From NCBI RefSeq assembly GCF_001427785.1, contig NZ_LMHM01000013.1:886906-949737 (forward strand): DNA of 62,832 nt, in the 5' to 3' direction. How positions within the stretch are numbered: the first letter of the stretch is position 1; each line of letters opens with the position of its first letter. This stretch comes from Lysobacter sp. Root690. Lineage in GTDB: Bacteria; Pseudomonadota; Gammaproteobacteria; Xanthomonadales; Xanthomonadaceae. Positions 52,130-62,832 of the stretch are shown piece after piece. Position numbers and translations under genes: made by a program. A model generated the notes under the pieces. The model worked only from the letters and a program-made list of their open reading frames with translations. It did no database searches and had not been told where the DNA came from.

Positions 52130-53152
52130 ATGAACGCCAAGACGTCCTGCAATGTCGCCGTGGTCGGTGCTACCGGCGCGGTCGGTGAAACCATGCTGAA
52201 GGTGCTGGCCGAGCGCAAATTTCCGATCGGCACGCTGCATGTGTTGGCGAGCGAACGCTCGGCGGGAGAAAAACTCGAGTACGAAGGCAAAACCATCGTG
52301 GTCGAGGATCTGGCGAAGTTCGATCCGAGCGGCGTGGACATCGCGTTGTTTTCGGCCGGCGGTTCGGTGTCGAAGGAATACGCGCCCAAGTTCGCCGCGG
52401 CCGGCGCGGTGGTGATCGACAACTCCTCGGCGTTCCGCTACGACGACGACGTGCCGCTGGTGGTCAGCGAGGTCAATCCCGAAGCGGCGAAGAACCGCCC
52501 GCGCGGGATCATCGCCAATCCGAACTGCTCGACCATGCAGATGCTGGTCGCGCTGGCGCCGATCCACCGTCAGGCCAAGATCGAGCGCATCAACGTGGCG
52601 ACCTATCAGTCGGTGTCGGGCACCGGCAAGCGCGCGATGGAAGAACTCGGTAAGCAGACCGCCGCGCTGCTGAGCTTCCAGCAGATCGATCCGCAGGTGT
52701 ATCCGGTGCAGATCGCCTTCAACGTGATCCCGCACGGCGGCGACTTCACCGACAACGGCTACACCACCGAGGAAATGAAACTGGTCTGGGAGACCCGCAA
52801 GATCCTCGGCGACGACAGCATCGGGGTCAACGCGACCGTGGTGCGGGTGCCGGTGTTCTACGGCCATTCCGAGGCGGTGCATATCGAGACCCGCGACAAG
52901 CTCTCGGCCGCCGACGCGCGCGCGCTGCTGGAAAAGGCGCCGGGCGTGGTGGTGGTCGACGAACCGGTCAACGGCGGCTATCCGACCCCGGTCACCCACG
53001 CCTCCGGGCAGGACCCGGTGTTCGTCGGCCGCATCCGCGAGGACATCTCGCACCCGCGCGGGCTGTCGCTGTGGGTGGTGTCGGACAACATCCGCAAGGG
53101 CGCGGCGACCAATGCGGTGCAACTGGCCGAGCTGGTCTGGAACGAGCGCTGA
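52130..53152 (+). CDS. asd: Aspartate-semialdehyde dehydrogenase
   Basis: 340 residues. The NADP-binding NVAVVGATGAVGETMLKVLA, the catalytic IIANPNCSTMQM (Cys133), a QSVSGTGKRAMEEL and a VPVFYGHSEAVHIETR segment (with the active-site His) identify the enzyme. It converts aspartyl phosphate to the semialdehyde, feeding lysine/diaminopimelate, threonine and methionine. A strong terminator follows at 53190. fimV starts about 300 bases later. The same asd-fimV-truA order is common in Xanthomonadaceae. Confidence 0.95.
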   Translation: MNAKTSCNVAVVGATGAVGETMLKVLAERKFPIGTLHVLASERSAGEKLEYEGKTIVVEDLAKFDPSGVDIALFSAGGSVSKEYAPKFAAAGAVVIDNSSAFRYDDDVPLVVSEVNPEAAKNRPRGIIANPNCSTMQMLVALAPIHRQAKIERINVATYQSVSGTGKRAMEELGKQTAALLSFQQIDPQVYPVQIAFNVIPHGGDFTDNGYTTEEMKLVWETRKILGDDSIGVNATVVRVPVFYGHSEAVHIETRDKLSAADARALLEKAPGVVVVDEPVNGGYPTPVTHASGQDPVFVGRIREDISHPRGLSLWVVSDNIRKGAATNAVQLAELVWNER

Positions 53153-53189
53153 TCGCCAGGGCCCCCGCTGAGGCTCGCTGTCGTGATTG

Positions 53190-53220
53190 AAGATCGGGCC
53201 CCGCGGGGCCCGATCTTGTT
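53190..53220 (+). terminator. Intrinsic terminator after asd
   Basis: AAGATCGGGCCCC and GGGGCCCGATCTT form a perfect 13-pair stem around a two-base centre, followed by GTTT, 37 bases after the asd stop. This is the clearest terminator in the window and separates asd from fimV. Confidence 0.85.
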
Positions 53221-53447
53221 TGCGGCGCTATCTTATTAATGTCGGTGATGGCGACGCCGCGCCCGCGCGGACTTCGATGCACCGCATGTGACCGCGTTGC
53301 GATAGCGTGATCGCCGCCGACAAAACCGCGCCGCGATGCCTGGATTGCCCGGCGTTCGCAACGAAATCTTCACTCCGCGTTGCGCATCACGCCCGCGGAC
53401 CGCTAGAGTCGCCGCCTGACTTTGGGTTAATGGGGATCGTCCGCAAG

Positions 53448-55505
53448 ATGTCGTCCGTGAGATCGGGTTTCGCACGCACCGCCCTGGCTCTGGCGCTGGC
53501 TCTGGCCAGCGGAGCGGCCTGCGCGCTGGGTCTGGGCCAGATCGAGGTCAAGTCGCGCGCGGGCCAACCCTTGCTGGCGGAGATCCCGGTGATTTCCACC
53601 GGACCGGAGGAACTGGCGCAGTTGCGCGCCGGCCTGGCCTCGCCGGAAACCTTCCGCCGCATCGGCCTGGACGCGCCGCAGGGCATCGTCACCGACCTGC
53701 GCTTCACCCTGGCGTTGGACGCCGCCGGCAAGCCGGTAATCCGCGTCACCAGCACCCAGCCGGTCACCCAGCCGGCGCTGACCTTCCTGATCGAAGTCGA
53801 TTGGGGTCAGGGCCGCCTGACTCGCGAGTACTCGGCGCTGATCGACGCGCCGCGCACGGTGTCCGCGCCGATGCAGCCGCCGATCCAGTCCGCGACCGGC
53901 GCCAACCCCAACACCATCGAACGCCCGCTGGACGCGCCGCTGCCGTTCGGCGCGCAGCCGGCGGCGACCGATCCGCTGGCGGTGGAAAACCAGCTCGACC
54001 GCTACGACCCCGGCAGCGTGATCGCGCCGGGCGAGCCGCAGGCGCAGCCGTTGCCGGCCGAACCGATCGCGGTCGAGGCCGATCCGGTCCCCGCCGCGCC
54101 GGCGCAACCGGCGCCGCAACGTCCCAATGCCGGCAAGATTCCGCGTGAGCCGCGCGAACCGCGCCCGGTCGCGGCCGCGCCCAAGGTCGCCGCCGAAGGC
54201 GACATCACCGTGCAGGGCGGACAGACCCTGTCGGGCATCGCCGCCGGCCTGAGCGGCCCGCACACGCTCAACCAGACCATGATCGCCTTGCTGCGGGCCA
54301 ACCCCGAGGCGTTCATCGGCAACAACATCAACCGGCTCAGGCAGGGCGCGGTGCTGCGCCTGCCGCCCACCCATCAATTGGCCACGCTCGATCCGCGCGA
54401 AGCCAGCGAGCTGGTCCGGGTCCAGGTGCAGCAGTGGCGCCAGGGCGTGGCCAGCGCGCCGGTGCCGCAGCCGATCGGGCTGGAGTCGGACGCGGTCGCC
54501 AAGGCGCCGGTCGCGCCGGCGGCCAACGCGCCCGGCGCGGCGCGCAGCGACGACGCACGTTTGGAAATCGTTCCGCCGGGCGCCAGCCGCGCGACCCAGG
54601 CCGGGGCACAGTCCGGCATCAGCGCCGGAGGCGAGGGCGACATGGTCCGTCAGGACAATCAACAGACCACCGAGACCCTCGCCGCGCGCGAGCAGGAACT
54701 GGCCGAGCTCAAGAGCAAGGTCGCCGATCTGGAGCAGTTGCAGAGCAAGCAGCAGAAGCTGATCGCGATGAAGGACAGCGAGCTGGCCGCGAGCCAGCAG
54801 CGTCTGGCCGAACAGCAGGCGCGCAGCGACGGCGGTTCGCCACTGCCGTGGATCTTCGGCGGTCTGGGCGTGTTGGCGTTGCTGGTCGGCGGCTGGGTGA
54901 TGAGCCGGCGCGAACCGAAGAAGCCGGCGTTCCGCGCGCCGCTGCCGGGCGCGGACGTGGCGAGCGAGCGTTCCGCGCCGCTGGCCGATCCGGTCGATTC
55001 GCTGCGCCGCCGCCCCGAACCGGCCGCGCCGGTGATTGATCCGGTCGCGCAATTGCTCGGCGAATCCGAGACCGACAGCCCGGCCAAGCCGGCCGATCCG
55101 GTCCCGGCCGCTGCCTCGACGGTCGCCGAAGAACCGGCCAGCGCGCCGTTCTGGACCGCGCCGAAGGCCGAGCCGCAAAACACGGCCAAGGTGCCGACCT
55201 GGCATTCCGGCGAAGTCGGTACCAGCGCGGCGCGCAGCGGCGCGGCCCCGGCACGGGTCGAACCGGCGGTTGCGCCCGCGGCGGCCGTCGCCGCTGCGGC
55301 TGCGCCGGCTCAAGCCAATCAGACTCCGGCCAACCCGGGCCAGACCAATCCCGGTCAGGAGCGCATCGAACTCGCCCGCGCCTACCTCGACCTGGGCGAT
55401 CAAAGCAGCGCCCGTCAGTTGCTCGGCGAGGTGCTGATCAACGGCGACCACGCCGCCCGTCAGCAGGCCGCGCGCCTGCTGCGCGAGATCGAGGCGTCCA
55501 GCTGA
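53448..55505 (+). CDS. fimV: FimV-family type IV pilus assembly protein
   Basis: 685 residues from ATG 53448 (ATG 53430 possible). A signal peptide ([20 protein letters not shown]) leads to the FimV N-terminal domain with [18 protein letters not shown] periplasmic LysM-like region ([20 protein letters not shown]) follows, then a coiled coil ([20 protein letters not shown]), one membrane helix ([18 protein letters not shown]) and a cytoplasmic acidic tail ending in the FimV C-terminal motif ([20 protein letters not shown]). FimV supports type IV pilus secretin assembly and regulates adenylate cyclase in Pseudomonas. It lies between asd and truA as in related genomes. Confidence 0.9.
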   Translation: MSSVRSGFARTALALALALASGAACALGLGQIEVKSRAGQPLLAEIPVISTGPEELAQLRAGLASPETFRRIGLDAPQGIVTDLRFTLALDAAGKPVIRVTSTQPVTQPALTFLIEVDWGQGRLTREYSALIDAPRTVSAPMQPPIQSATGANPNTIERPLDAPLPFGAQPAATDPLAVENQLDRYDPGSVIAPGEPQAQPLPAEPIAVEADPVPAAPAQPAPQRPNAGKIPREPREPRPVAAAPKVAAEGDITVQGGQTLSGIAAGLSGPHTLNQTMIALLRANPEAFIGNNINRLRQGAVLRLPPTHQLATLDPREASELVRVQVQQWRQGVASAPVPQPIGLESDAVAKAPVAPAANAPGAARSDDARLEIVPPGASRATQAGAQSGISAGGEGDMVRQDNQQTTETLAAREQELAELKSKVADLEQLQSKQQKLIAMKDSELAASQQRLAEQQARSDGGSPLPWIFGGLGVLALLVGGWVMSRREPKKPAFRAPLPGADVASERSAPLADPVDSLRRRPEPAAPVIDPVAQLLGESETDSPAKPADPVPAAASTVAEEPASAPFWTAPKAEPQNTAKVPTWHSGEVGTSAARSGAAPARVEPAVAPAAAVAAAAAPAQANQTPANPGQTNPGQERIELARAYLDLGDQSSARQLLGEVLINGDHAARQQAARLLREIEASS

Positions 55506-55542
55506 AGCGCATCAGCGCGGCGAGCGGGCAGGGCAACGACCG

Positions 55543-56385
55543 ATGGCGGTAGAGCAGCAACAGTCTCAGACCAGCGACGGCGGCGCAGCGGTGCGCCGCT
55601 ACGCCCTGGGCGTGGAATACGACGGCAGCGAATACTCCGGTTGGCAGCGCCTGGTGCGCCCCGGCGAGCCGGACCTGCGCGGCGAAGCGACCGTGCAGAC
55701 CACCCTGGAGCAGGCGCTGAGCTTCGTCGCCGGCGCGCCGATCGACGTGACCTGCGCCGGACGCACCGATTCGGGGGTCCACGCGGCCTGCCAGGTCGTG
55801 CATTTCGACAGCCCGGTCGAACGCGAGCCGCGCGGCTGGGTGCTGGGCACCACCTCGCGGCTGCCGCCGTCGGTGTGCGTGCGCTGGTGCGTGCCGGTCG
55901 CGCCCGGCTTCCATGCGCGGTTCTCGGCGCGCTCGCGCCGCTACCGCTACCGCATCCTCAACCGGCCGGTGCGGCCGGCCCTGCAACGCCAGTACCTGAC
56001 CTGGGAGCGGCGCCCGCTCGACGCCGACGCCATGCACCGCGCCGCCCAGGCCCTGCTGGGTGAACACGACTTCTCCGCATTCCGCACCGTGCACTGCCAA
56101 GCCCCGCACGCGCGCCGCGATCTGCAGCACATCGGCCTGCGCCGCGACGGCGAGGTGGTGGAGATGGAAGTGCAGGCGAATGCCTTTCTTCACCATATGG
56201 TGCGCAACATTGTTGGAAGCTTGCTGCTGGTCGGCCGCGGCGAACAACCTGAAACCTGGATCGCCGAGTTGCTGGCCGGTCGCGACCGCACGGTCGCCGG
56301 CCCGACGGCGCCCTCGTCGGGCTTGGTGTTCGTCGGGCCGCGCTACCCCGTCGAGTGTCAGTTGCCTGCCGAGGTCACCCTTTGA
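55543..56385 (+). CDS. truA: tRNA pseudouridine(38-40) synthase
   Basis: 280 residues. Motifs are [19 protein letters not shown], the catalytic [11 protein letters not shown] (Asp76), [17 protein letters not shown] and [19 protein letters not shown]. The enzyme isomerises uridines in the tRNA anticodon arm. It is followed directly by trpF, whose TTG start overlaps the truA stop, and preceded by fimV at 37 bases. The fimV-truA-trpF group is expected to be one transcript. Confidence 0.95.
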   Translation: MAVEQQQSQTSDGGAAVRRYALGVEYDGSEYSGWQRLVRPGEPDLRGEATVQTTLEQALSFVAGAPIDVTCAGRTDSGVHAACQVVHFDSPVEREPRGWVLGTTSRLPPSVCVRWCVPVAPGFHARFSARSRRYRYRILNRPVRPALQRQYLTWERRPLDADAMHRAAQALLGEHDFSAFRTVHCQAPHARRDLQHIGLRRDGEVVEMEVQANAFLHHMVRNIVGSLLLVGRGEQPETWIAELLAGRDRTVAGPTAPSSGLVFVGPRYPVECQLPAEVTL

Positions 56386-57044
56386 GCCAGCCCCGTACCC
56401 TGTTCCGTACCCGTATCAAATTCTGTGGTTTCACCCGTCCCGGCGACGTGCGCTTGGCCTGCGAGCTCGGCGCCGACGCGATCGGCTTCGTGTTCGCCGC
56501 CGGCAGCAAGCGCCGGGTCGCGCCCGAGGAAGCGCGCGCGATGCGCCAGGCCCTGGCGCCGCTGGTCGACGCGGTCGCCTTGTTCAGCGACAACCCGGTC
56601 GACGAGGTGCGCGAAGTCGTGCGCCAGGTCCGGCCGAGCCTGCTGCAGTTCCACGGCAACGAGGACGACGCGTTCTGCCGCGGCTTCGGCGTGCCGTACC
56701 TGAAAGCGATCCCGATGGGCGGCGAACTCGCCGACCAGCACCCCTCGGCGCTGCATATGCGCTACCCGGGCGCGGCCGGCTTCCTGTTCGACAGCCATGC
56801 CCGCGGCGGCAGCGGCGGCAGCGGCAAGACCTTCGACTGGAAGCGCATTCCGGTCGGCGTGCAGAAACCCTTCGTGCTGGCCGGCGGGATCACCCCGGAC
56901 AACGTGTTCGAAGCGATCCTGGCGACCTTGCCCTGGGGCGTGGACGTGTCCAGCGGCATCGAGAGCGCGCCGGGTTTGAAGGACGGCGACAAGATGCGTC
57001 ATTTCGTCGAACAAGTGCGCAAGGCCGATTGCCACGTCGATTGA
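56382..57044 (+). CDS. trpF: Phosphoribosylanthranilate isomerase
   Basis: 220 residues from TTG 56382, which overlaps the truA stop codon; GAGG lies 7 bases upstream. The TIM barrel shows [20 protein letters not shown] (catalytic Cys15), [20 protein letters not shown] and a general-acid Asp137 in [16 protein letters not shown]. The GGITPDNV and [14 protein letters not shown] ends form the phosphate site. It opens ring-modified PRA to CdRP in tryptophan synthesis. trpB starts about 600 bases later after a cluster of repeats. Confidence 0.93.
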   Translation: MSQPRTLFRTRIKFCGFTRPGDVRLACELGADAIGFVFAAGSKRRVAPEEARAMRQALAPLVDAVALFSDNPVDEVREVVRQVRPSLLQFHGNEDDAFCRGFGVPYLKAIPMGGELADQHPSALHMRYPGAAGFLFDSHARGGSGGSGKTFDWKRIPVGVQKPFVLAGGITPDNVFEAILATLPWGVDVSSGIESAPGLKDGDKMRHFVEQVRKADCHVD

Positions 57045-57071
57045 GGGGCGCGGGCACGATATCGCCGCAAC

Positions 57072-57425
57072 TGCTTTTCCCCCCTTTGAAAAAGGGGGGC
57101 AGGGGGGATTCGCTTTTGCCCTCAAGCACACCGCGTCACGCGAGTAAAAGCGAATCCCCCGCGCTCCAATTCTTCGCATCGAAACGCACCGCCGCCGGGC
57201 GCTCGCCCCCTTTTCCAAAGTGGGCGATGGAGTTCGTGCGACCTCCCCGATTGCCCGAATGCATTCCCCCCTTTGGAAAAGGGGGGCTAGGGGGGATTCG
57301 CTTTCACCCTCAAGCGCGCCGCGTTGTGCGAATAAAAGCGAATCCCCCGCGCTCCAATTCTTCGCGTCGAAACCTACCGACGCCGGGCGCGCGCCCCCTT
57401 TTCCAAAGTGGGCGATGAAGTTCGC
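57072..57425. repeat. Two tandem copies of the large palindromic element
   Basis: Two near-identical units with a 187-base period start at about 57079 and 57266. Each opens with CCCCCCTTTGAAAAAGGGGG or CCCCCCTTTGGAAAAGGGGG, reads AGGGGGGATTCGCTTT ..., then AAAAGCGAATCCCCCGCGCT and ends in CCGGGCG ... GCCCCCTTTTCCAAAGTGGG. A third copy lies at 62655-62815, a relative at 47998-48120 and a stub at 13922. The elements are non-coding and MITE-like in form; the rest of the trpF-trpB gap holds no gene. Confidence 0.88.
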
Positions 57426-57638
57426 GGGCCGCGACGACAGGCCAACTGCGCGGTCTTTCTGGATACGTTCGCGCTTCGAAAGCGAGGCGTCGGTAGGAAT
57501 CCACGCCTGCCCACCCGATCACAACCCGACCGCGCGGCCCATTCCGGCACGCCTCGATGCGTACGGTCGGCGCCGCGATGCCCTAAACTGGCGCTTCCGC
57601 CGCGCGCCGCGTGGCGTCTGCCGAACGAACGCCAGCCG

Positions 57639-58865
<1,227 letters not shown>

Positions 58866-58892
58866 TTGTCGCCACTCAACACGCTTGCTGAT

Positions 58893-59053
58893 TCCCTTCT
58901 CCCGCTTGCGGGAGAAGGTGCCCGAAGGGCGGATGAGGGAAGCAACGAAGCTGCGACAGCGACATAAGCATGAGATCGGCGCTCCAACCGAGTCGTCACC
59001 GCTCCGCCGGACCCCTCACCCCAACCCCTCTCCCGCATGCGGGAGAGGGGCTT
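58893..59053. repeat. CTTCTCCCGC palindrome pair between trpB and trpA
   Basis: CCTTCTCCCGCTTGCGGGAG (58895-58914 and a few bases on) and CCCTCTCCCGCATGCGGGAG within 59026-59048 are internal palindromes of one element that ends GAGAGGGG. It is the same family as 49541-49680. It lies within what is otherwise the trp operon and might affect trpA expression. Confidence 0.8.
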
Positions 59054-59076
59054 AAAGCAGAAGCTTTGACCAACGC

Positions 59077-59889
59077 ATGAACCGAATCGACGCGAAGTTC
59101 CAACAACTGCACGCCGCCGGCCGCAAGGCCCTGATCCCGTTCGTCACCGCCGGCGATCCGTCGCTGGAAGCGACGGTGCCGGTCATGCACGCGCTGGTCG
59201 AGGCGGGCGCCGACGTGATCGAACTCGGGGTGCCGTTCTCCGATCCGATGGCCGACGGCCCGACCATCCAGCGCAGTTCCGAGCGCGCGATCGCGCGCGG
59301 CGCCGGATTGAGCTGGGTGCTCGAAGCGGTGCGCGAGTTCCGCGCGCGCGACGCCGAGACGCCGGTGGTGCTGATGGGTTATTTGAATCCGATCGAGATC
59401 CGCGGTTCGACCCGCTTCGCCGACGACGCGGTCGCAGCCGGCGTCGATGGCGTGCTGCTGGTCGACCTGCCGCCGGAAGAAGCCGCCGAACTGCGCGCGG
59501 CCTTCGCCGCGGCCGGACTGGCGCTGATCCTGCTGGCCTCGCCGACCACCACCGAAGAACGCATCGCCCTGCTGTGCGACGACGCGCAGGGCTATCTGTA
59601 CTACGTCAGCTTCGCCGGCGTGACCGGCGCGGCCGACCTGCTCGACACCGGCGCGGCCAACGACCGCCTGCACCGCATCCGCGCGCGCAGCAAGGTGCCG
59701 GTGGTGGCCGGTTTCGGGATCAAGGACGCCGCCAGCGCCGCGACCATGGCGCGCGAGGCCGACGGCGTCGTGGTCGGCAGCGCGCTGGTCGCGATGCTGG
59801 CCGAAACCTCTGATGCCGCGGCGGCGGCGCAGGCGGCAACTGCGTTCCTCGCGCCGCTGCGTCAGGCCCTGGACGGCGCCGCCGGCTGA
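59077..59889 (+). CDS. trpA: Tryptophan synthase alpha chain
   Basis: 270 residues. The catalytic pair is Glu49 (DVIELGVPFSDP) and Asp60 (ADGPTIQ), with YLYYVSFAGVTGA and VVAGFGIKDAASAATMAREA completing the phosphate-binding barrel. It cleaves indole-glycerol phosphate to indole, channelled to TrpB. ATG 59077 directly follows the palindromic element, so the ribosome site (about AAGC) is weak. accD begins 133 bases later. Confidence 0.95.
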   Translation: MNRIDAKFQQLHAAGRKALIPFVTAGDPSLEATVPVMHALVEAGADVIELGVPFSDPMADGPTIQRSSERAIARGAGLSWVLEAVREFRARDAETPVVLMGYLNPIEIRGSTRFADDAVAAGVDGVLLVDLPPEEAAELRAAFAAAGLALILLASPTTTEERIALLCDDAQGYLYYVSFAGVTGAADLLDTGAANDRLHRIRARSKVPVVAGFGIKDAASAATMAREADGVVVGSALVAMLAETSDAAAAAQAATAFLAPLRQALDGAAG

Positions 59890-60022
59890 ATGCGGGCGCG
59901 GCGGGCGCCGCGGCCGGCTGCGTTAGACTGAACCCATTACGTGCCGGCGAGCATGGCTCGCGGCGCTCCGGTCCGCAGCATCGGGACCGCCTGAACACGT
60001 TTGAATAGGAAACCCCCAACGC

Positions 60023-60896
<874 letters not shown>

Positions 60897-60910
<14 letters not shown>

Positions 60911-60992
60911 CGGCCGCTTCGACGGGAATCGGGAGTGGGGAATCGGGAATCGGAAAAACCAAAGCCAAAGCCGCAACTCGCGCTTTGGCTTT
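60897..60992 (+). terminator. Double hairpin at the end of accD
   Basis: TCGAAGCGGCC and GGCCGCTTCGA (60897-60907, 60912-60922) pair around a TGAC loop that contains the stop codon. Further on, AAAGCCAAAGC (60961-60971) and GCTTTGGCTTT (60982-60992) pair around CGCAACTCGC and are followed by TTCG, with an A-run before, like a bidirectional terminator. Confidence 0.6.
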
Positions 60993-61190
60993 TTCGATTC
61001 CCCATCCTCGATTCCCCCTCCCGCATCACCCAAGGAACTGTGAACCCGGAAGCGCTAAGCGACCTCGTTCAGCCGCGCGGCACCGTAGCGCATGCGGCAT
61101 GCGGCAAACTCGGACTGCGGCGATCCCCCGACGGCACCACGCCGTACCGCGCCGCCCGGCTTTGATTCCCCATTCCCGATTCACTATTCC
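60926..61190. repeat. GGGAATC-type degenerate repeats
   Basis: Runs of GGGAATCGGGAATCGG and their complements (GATTCCCC) flank the second accD hairpin and reach to just before the glmM start. This is the same short motif as in the heptad array after the adhesin gene. The 61024-61160 part is unremarkable. Confidence 0.65.
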
Positions 61191-61202
61191 CGAACCAAAC
61201 AC

Positions 61203-62543
61203 ATGACTCGTAAATATTTTGGTACCGACGGCATCCGCGGACGCGTGGGCGAAGGCGCGATCTCCGCCGATTTCGTCCTGCGCCTTGGCAACGCTTACGG
61301 CCACGCGCTGATCCGGCGCGGTTGGCGCAACCCGATGGTCATCATCGGCAAGGACACGCGCATCTCGAACTACATGTTCGAGGCCGCGCTCGAAGCCGGG
61401 CTGGTCGCCGCCGGCGTGGACGTGCAATTGATGGGGCCGATGCCGACCCCGGCGGTCGCGCACCTGACCCGTTCGCTGCGCGCCGACGGCGGCATCGTGA
61501 TCTCGGCTTCGCACAATCCGCATTACGACAACGGCATCAAGTTCTTCTCGGCCGAGGGCGAAAAGCTCGACGACGAAACCGAACTGGCGATCGAAGCCGC
61601 GCTGGAAGAACCGTTCCGCACCGTCGACTCCGAACGCCTCGGCAAGGCCGTGCGCACCCGCGACGCGATCGGCCGCTATCTGGAAGCGTGCAAGAACTCG
61701 GTGCCGCGCGGTTTCGACCTCAGCGGCATGCGTATCGCGATGGATTGCGCCAACGGCGCGACCTATCAGACCGGCCCGCTGGTGCTGCGCGAACTCGGCG
61801 CGCGCGTGGATGCGATCGGCATCGATCCCAATGGCTTGAACATCAACGACGGGGTTGGCTCGACTCATCCGCAGACCCTGGTCGAACGCGTCCAGGCCAC
61901 TGGCGCCGATCTGGGCATCGCCTTCGACGGCGACGGCGACCGGGTGCTGTTCGTCGACGGCGAAGGGCGCATCTGCGACGGCGACGATCTGCTGTACGTG
62001 CTGGCGACCGACTGGCAGCGCAGCGGTCGCCTGCAAGGCCCGGTGGTCGGCACCTTGATGACCAACTACGGCCTGGAGCGCGCGTTCGAACAGCGCGGCA
62101 TCGGGTTCCTGCGCGCCAAGGTCGGCGACCGCTACGTGCATCAGCAGTTGATCGCGCACGGCGGCACCCTCGGCGGCGAAGCCTCCGGTCATCTGTTGTG
62201 TCTGGACCGTACCAGCACCGGCGACGGCATCGTCAGCGCCTTGCAGGTACTGGAAGTGCTGGGCCGCACCGGCCTGACCTTGCGCCAGGCGCTGGACGGA
62301 TTGAGCCGGGTGCCGCAGAAGACCGTCAACGTGCGTTTCGAGGGGACGTCCAAGCCAACCGAAGCGGTGTCGGTCAAGGACGCCTTGAAACAAGCCGAAG
62401 CGGCCGTCGCCGGTCATGGCCGCGCGTTCCTGCGACCTTCCGGCACCGAGCCGGTAGTGCGCGTGACTGTCGAAGCCGACGATGCGACGCTGATGCAGAA
62501 CACCCTCGACAGTCTTGCGGCGGCGGTGCGCGCGGCGGTTTGA
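61203..62543 (+). CDS. glmM: Phosphoglucosamine mutase
   Basis: 446 residues. The phospho-serine loop [14 protein letters not shown] places the catalytic serine at 103, the metal-binding [14 protein letters not shown] lies near 240, and [16 protein letters not shown] provides the phosphate site near the C-terminus. The enzyme converts glucosamine-6-phosphate to glucosamine-1-phosphate for peptidoglycan and LPS. It is separated from accD by repeats and a terminator, so it is probably transcribed on its own. In relatives tpiA and secG follow, which would lie outside the window. Confidence 0.95.
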   Translation: MTRKYFGTDGIRGRVGEGAISADFVLRLGNAYGHALIRRGWRNPMVIIGKDTRISNYMFEAALEAGLVAAGVDVQLMGPMPTPAVAHLTRSLRADGGIVISASHNPHYDNGIKFFSAEGEKLDDETELAIEAALEEPFRTVDSERLGKAVRTRDAIGRYLEACKNSVPRGFDLSGMRIAMDCANGATYQTGPLVLRELGARVDAIGIDPNGLNINDGVGSTHPQTLVERVQATGADLGIAFDGDGDRVLFVDGEGRICDGDDLLYVLATDWQRSGRLQGPVVGTLMTNYGLERAFEQRGIGFLRAKVGDRYVHQQLIAHGGTLGGEASGHLLCLDRTSTGDGIVSALQVLEVLGRTGLTLRQALDGLSRVPQKTVNVRFEGTSKPTEAVSVKDALKQAEAAVAGHGRAFLRPSGTEPVVRVTVEADDATLMQNTLDSLAAAVRAAV

Positions 62544-62654
62544 GTCGCGCGGTGGCGGGGTTGCGCGGAGCAGTTGCGTTCCCTCAGGTCGCTTGTATGC
62601 ATTGCCTCATAAAGGCGACCTGCCTGGCAGTACCTCCCGATCGCCTGAATGCGT

Positions 62655-62815
62655 TCCCCCCTTTGAAAAAGGGGGGCTAGGGGGGGATTCGCTTTTCCTC
62701 CAAGCGCACCGCGCCGTGTGGAAAGAGCGAATCCCCCGCGCTCCGATTCTTTGCATCGAAACGAACCAACGCCGGGCGCTCGCCCCCTTTTCCAAAGTGG
62801 GCGATGAAGTTCGCG
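62655..62815. repeat. Third copy of the large palindromic element
   Basis: It begins CCCCCCTTTGAAAAAGGGGG, passes GGGGGGGATTCGCTTTT and AGCGAATCCCCCGCGCTCCG, and ends GCCCCCTTTTCCAAAGTGGG. Apart from a few substitutions it matches the units at 57079 and 57266. No gene is seen in 62544-62832. Confidence 0.88.
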
Positions 62816-62832
62816 TACCACCCCGAGAGGTC

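Noticed and set aside
61041-61163. Possible small protein starting at GTG 61041 with AAGGA upstream
   Set aside because: Spacing to the ribosome site is too short and the product looks random; it lies in the repeat-rich spacer.

Overview
The window is very GC-rich and gene-dense. It looks like chromosome of a Lysobacter-type member of the Xanthomonadaceae (Lysobacteraceae). The order prmB-aroC-asd-fimV-truA-trpF-trpB-trpA-accD on the right, FimV (a type IV pilus hub protein), and palindromic repeats of a style common in this family all point that way. This assignment is inference from gene content and style; no database search was possible.

Left part (1-9.5 kb): three tandem 176-residue tail-collar-domain genes on the minus strand face a giant autotransporter-like adhesin (about 2225 residues) built from putative-Ig repeats. 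Two tandem copies of a six-module, about 545-residue block sit inside the adhesin. Downstream lies a repeat-dense, gene-free patch with a heptad array, 28-base palindromes and a 14-base array.

9.5-30 kb: mostly independent housekeeping and envelope genes. They include an HD phosphohydrolase, a Tsx-like channel, a ribosome hibernation factor, the tRNA hydroxylase TrhO, a BaiN-like flavoprotein, a serine hydrolase, a LysR regulator, a cold-shock/Excalibur fusion and a sorbosone-dehydrogenase-like lipoprotein. The alpha-2-macroglobulin/pbpC pair forms an overlapping operon. A run of four strong hairpins at 17395-17530 may be an unannotated structured RNA.

30-38 kb: small genes, a luciferase-like oxidoreductase, a four-gene signalling operon (two Roadblock proteins, a receiver-like unknown and a small GTPase) behind an AT-rich promoter region with a long palindrome, a lipoprotein FKBP isomerase, and a SUKH-3/XRE gene pair.

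38.1-39.6 kb: the most interesting locus. A 32-codon gene with a perfect ribosome binding site encodes a peptide ending in a Trp-x2-Trp-x2-Trp tail, and is followed by a cytochrome P450. This has the architecture of a minimal ribosomally synthesised, P450-crosslinked peptide (RiPP) cluster with no other obvious partners.

39.6-62.8 kb: conserved genes for transcription (greB), envelope (NlpE-like, MltD-like, psd, SCO1-like), amino acids (aroC, asd, trpFBA), fatty acids (accD), RNA and protein modification (truA, prmB) and cell wall (glmM). Several copies of a large inverted-repeat element and other palindromes separate them. No rRNA, tRNA, CRISPR array, prophage or insertion sequence was recognised.
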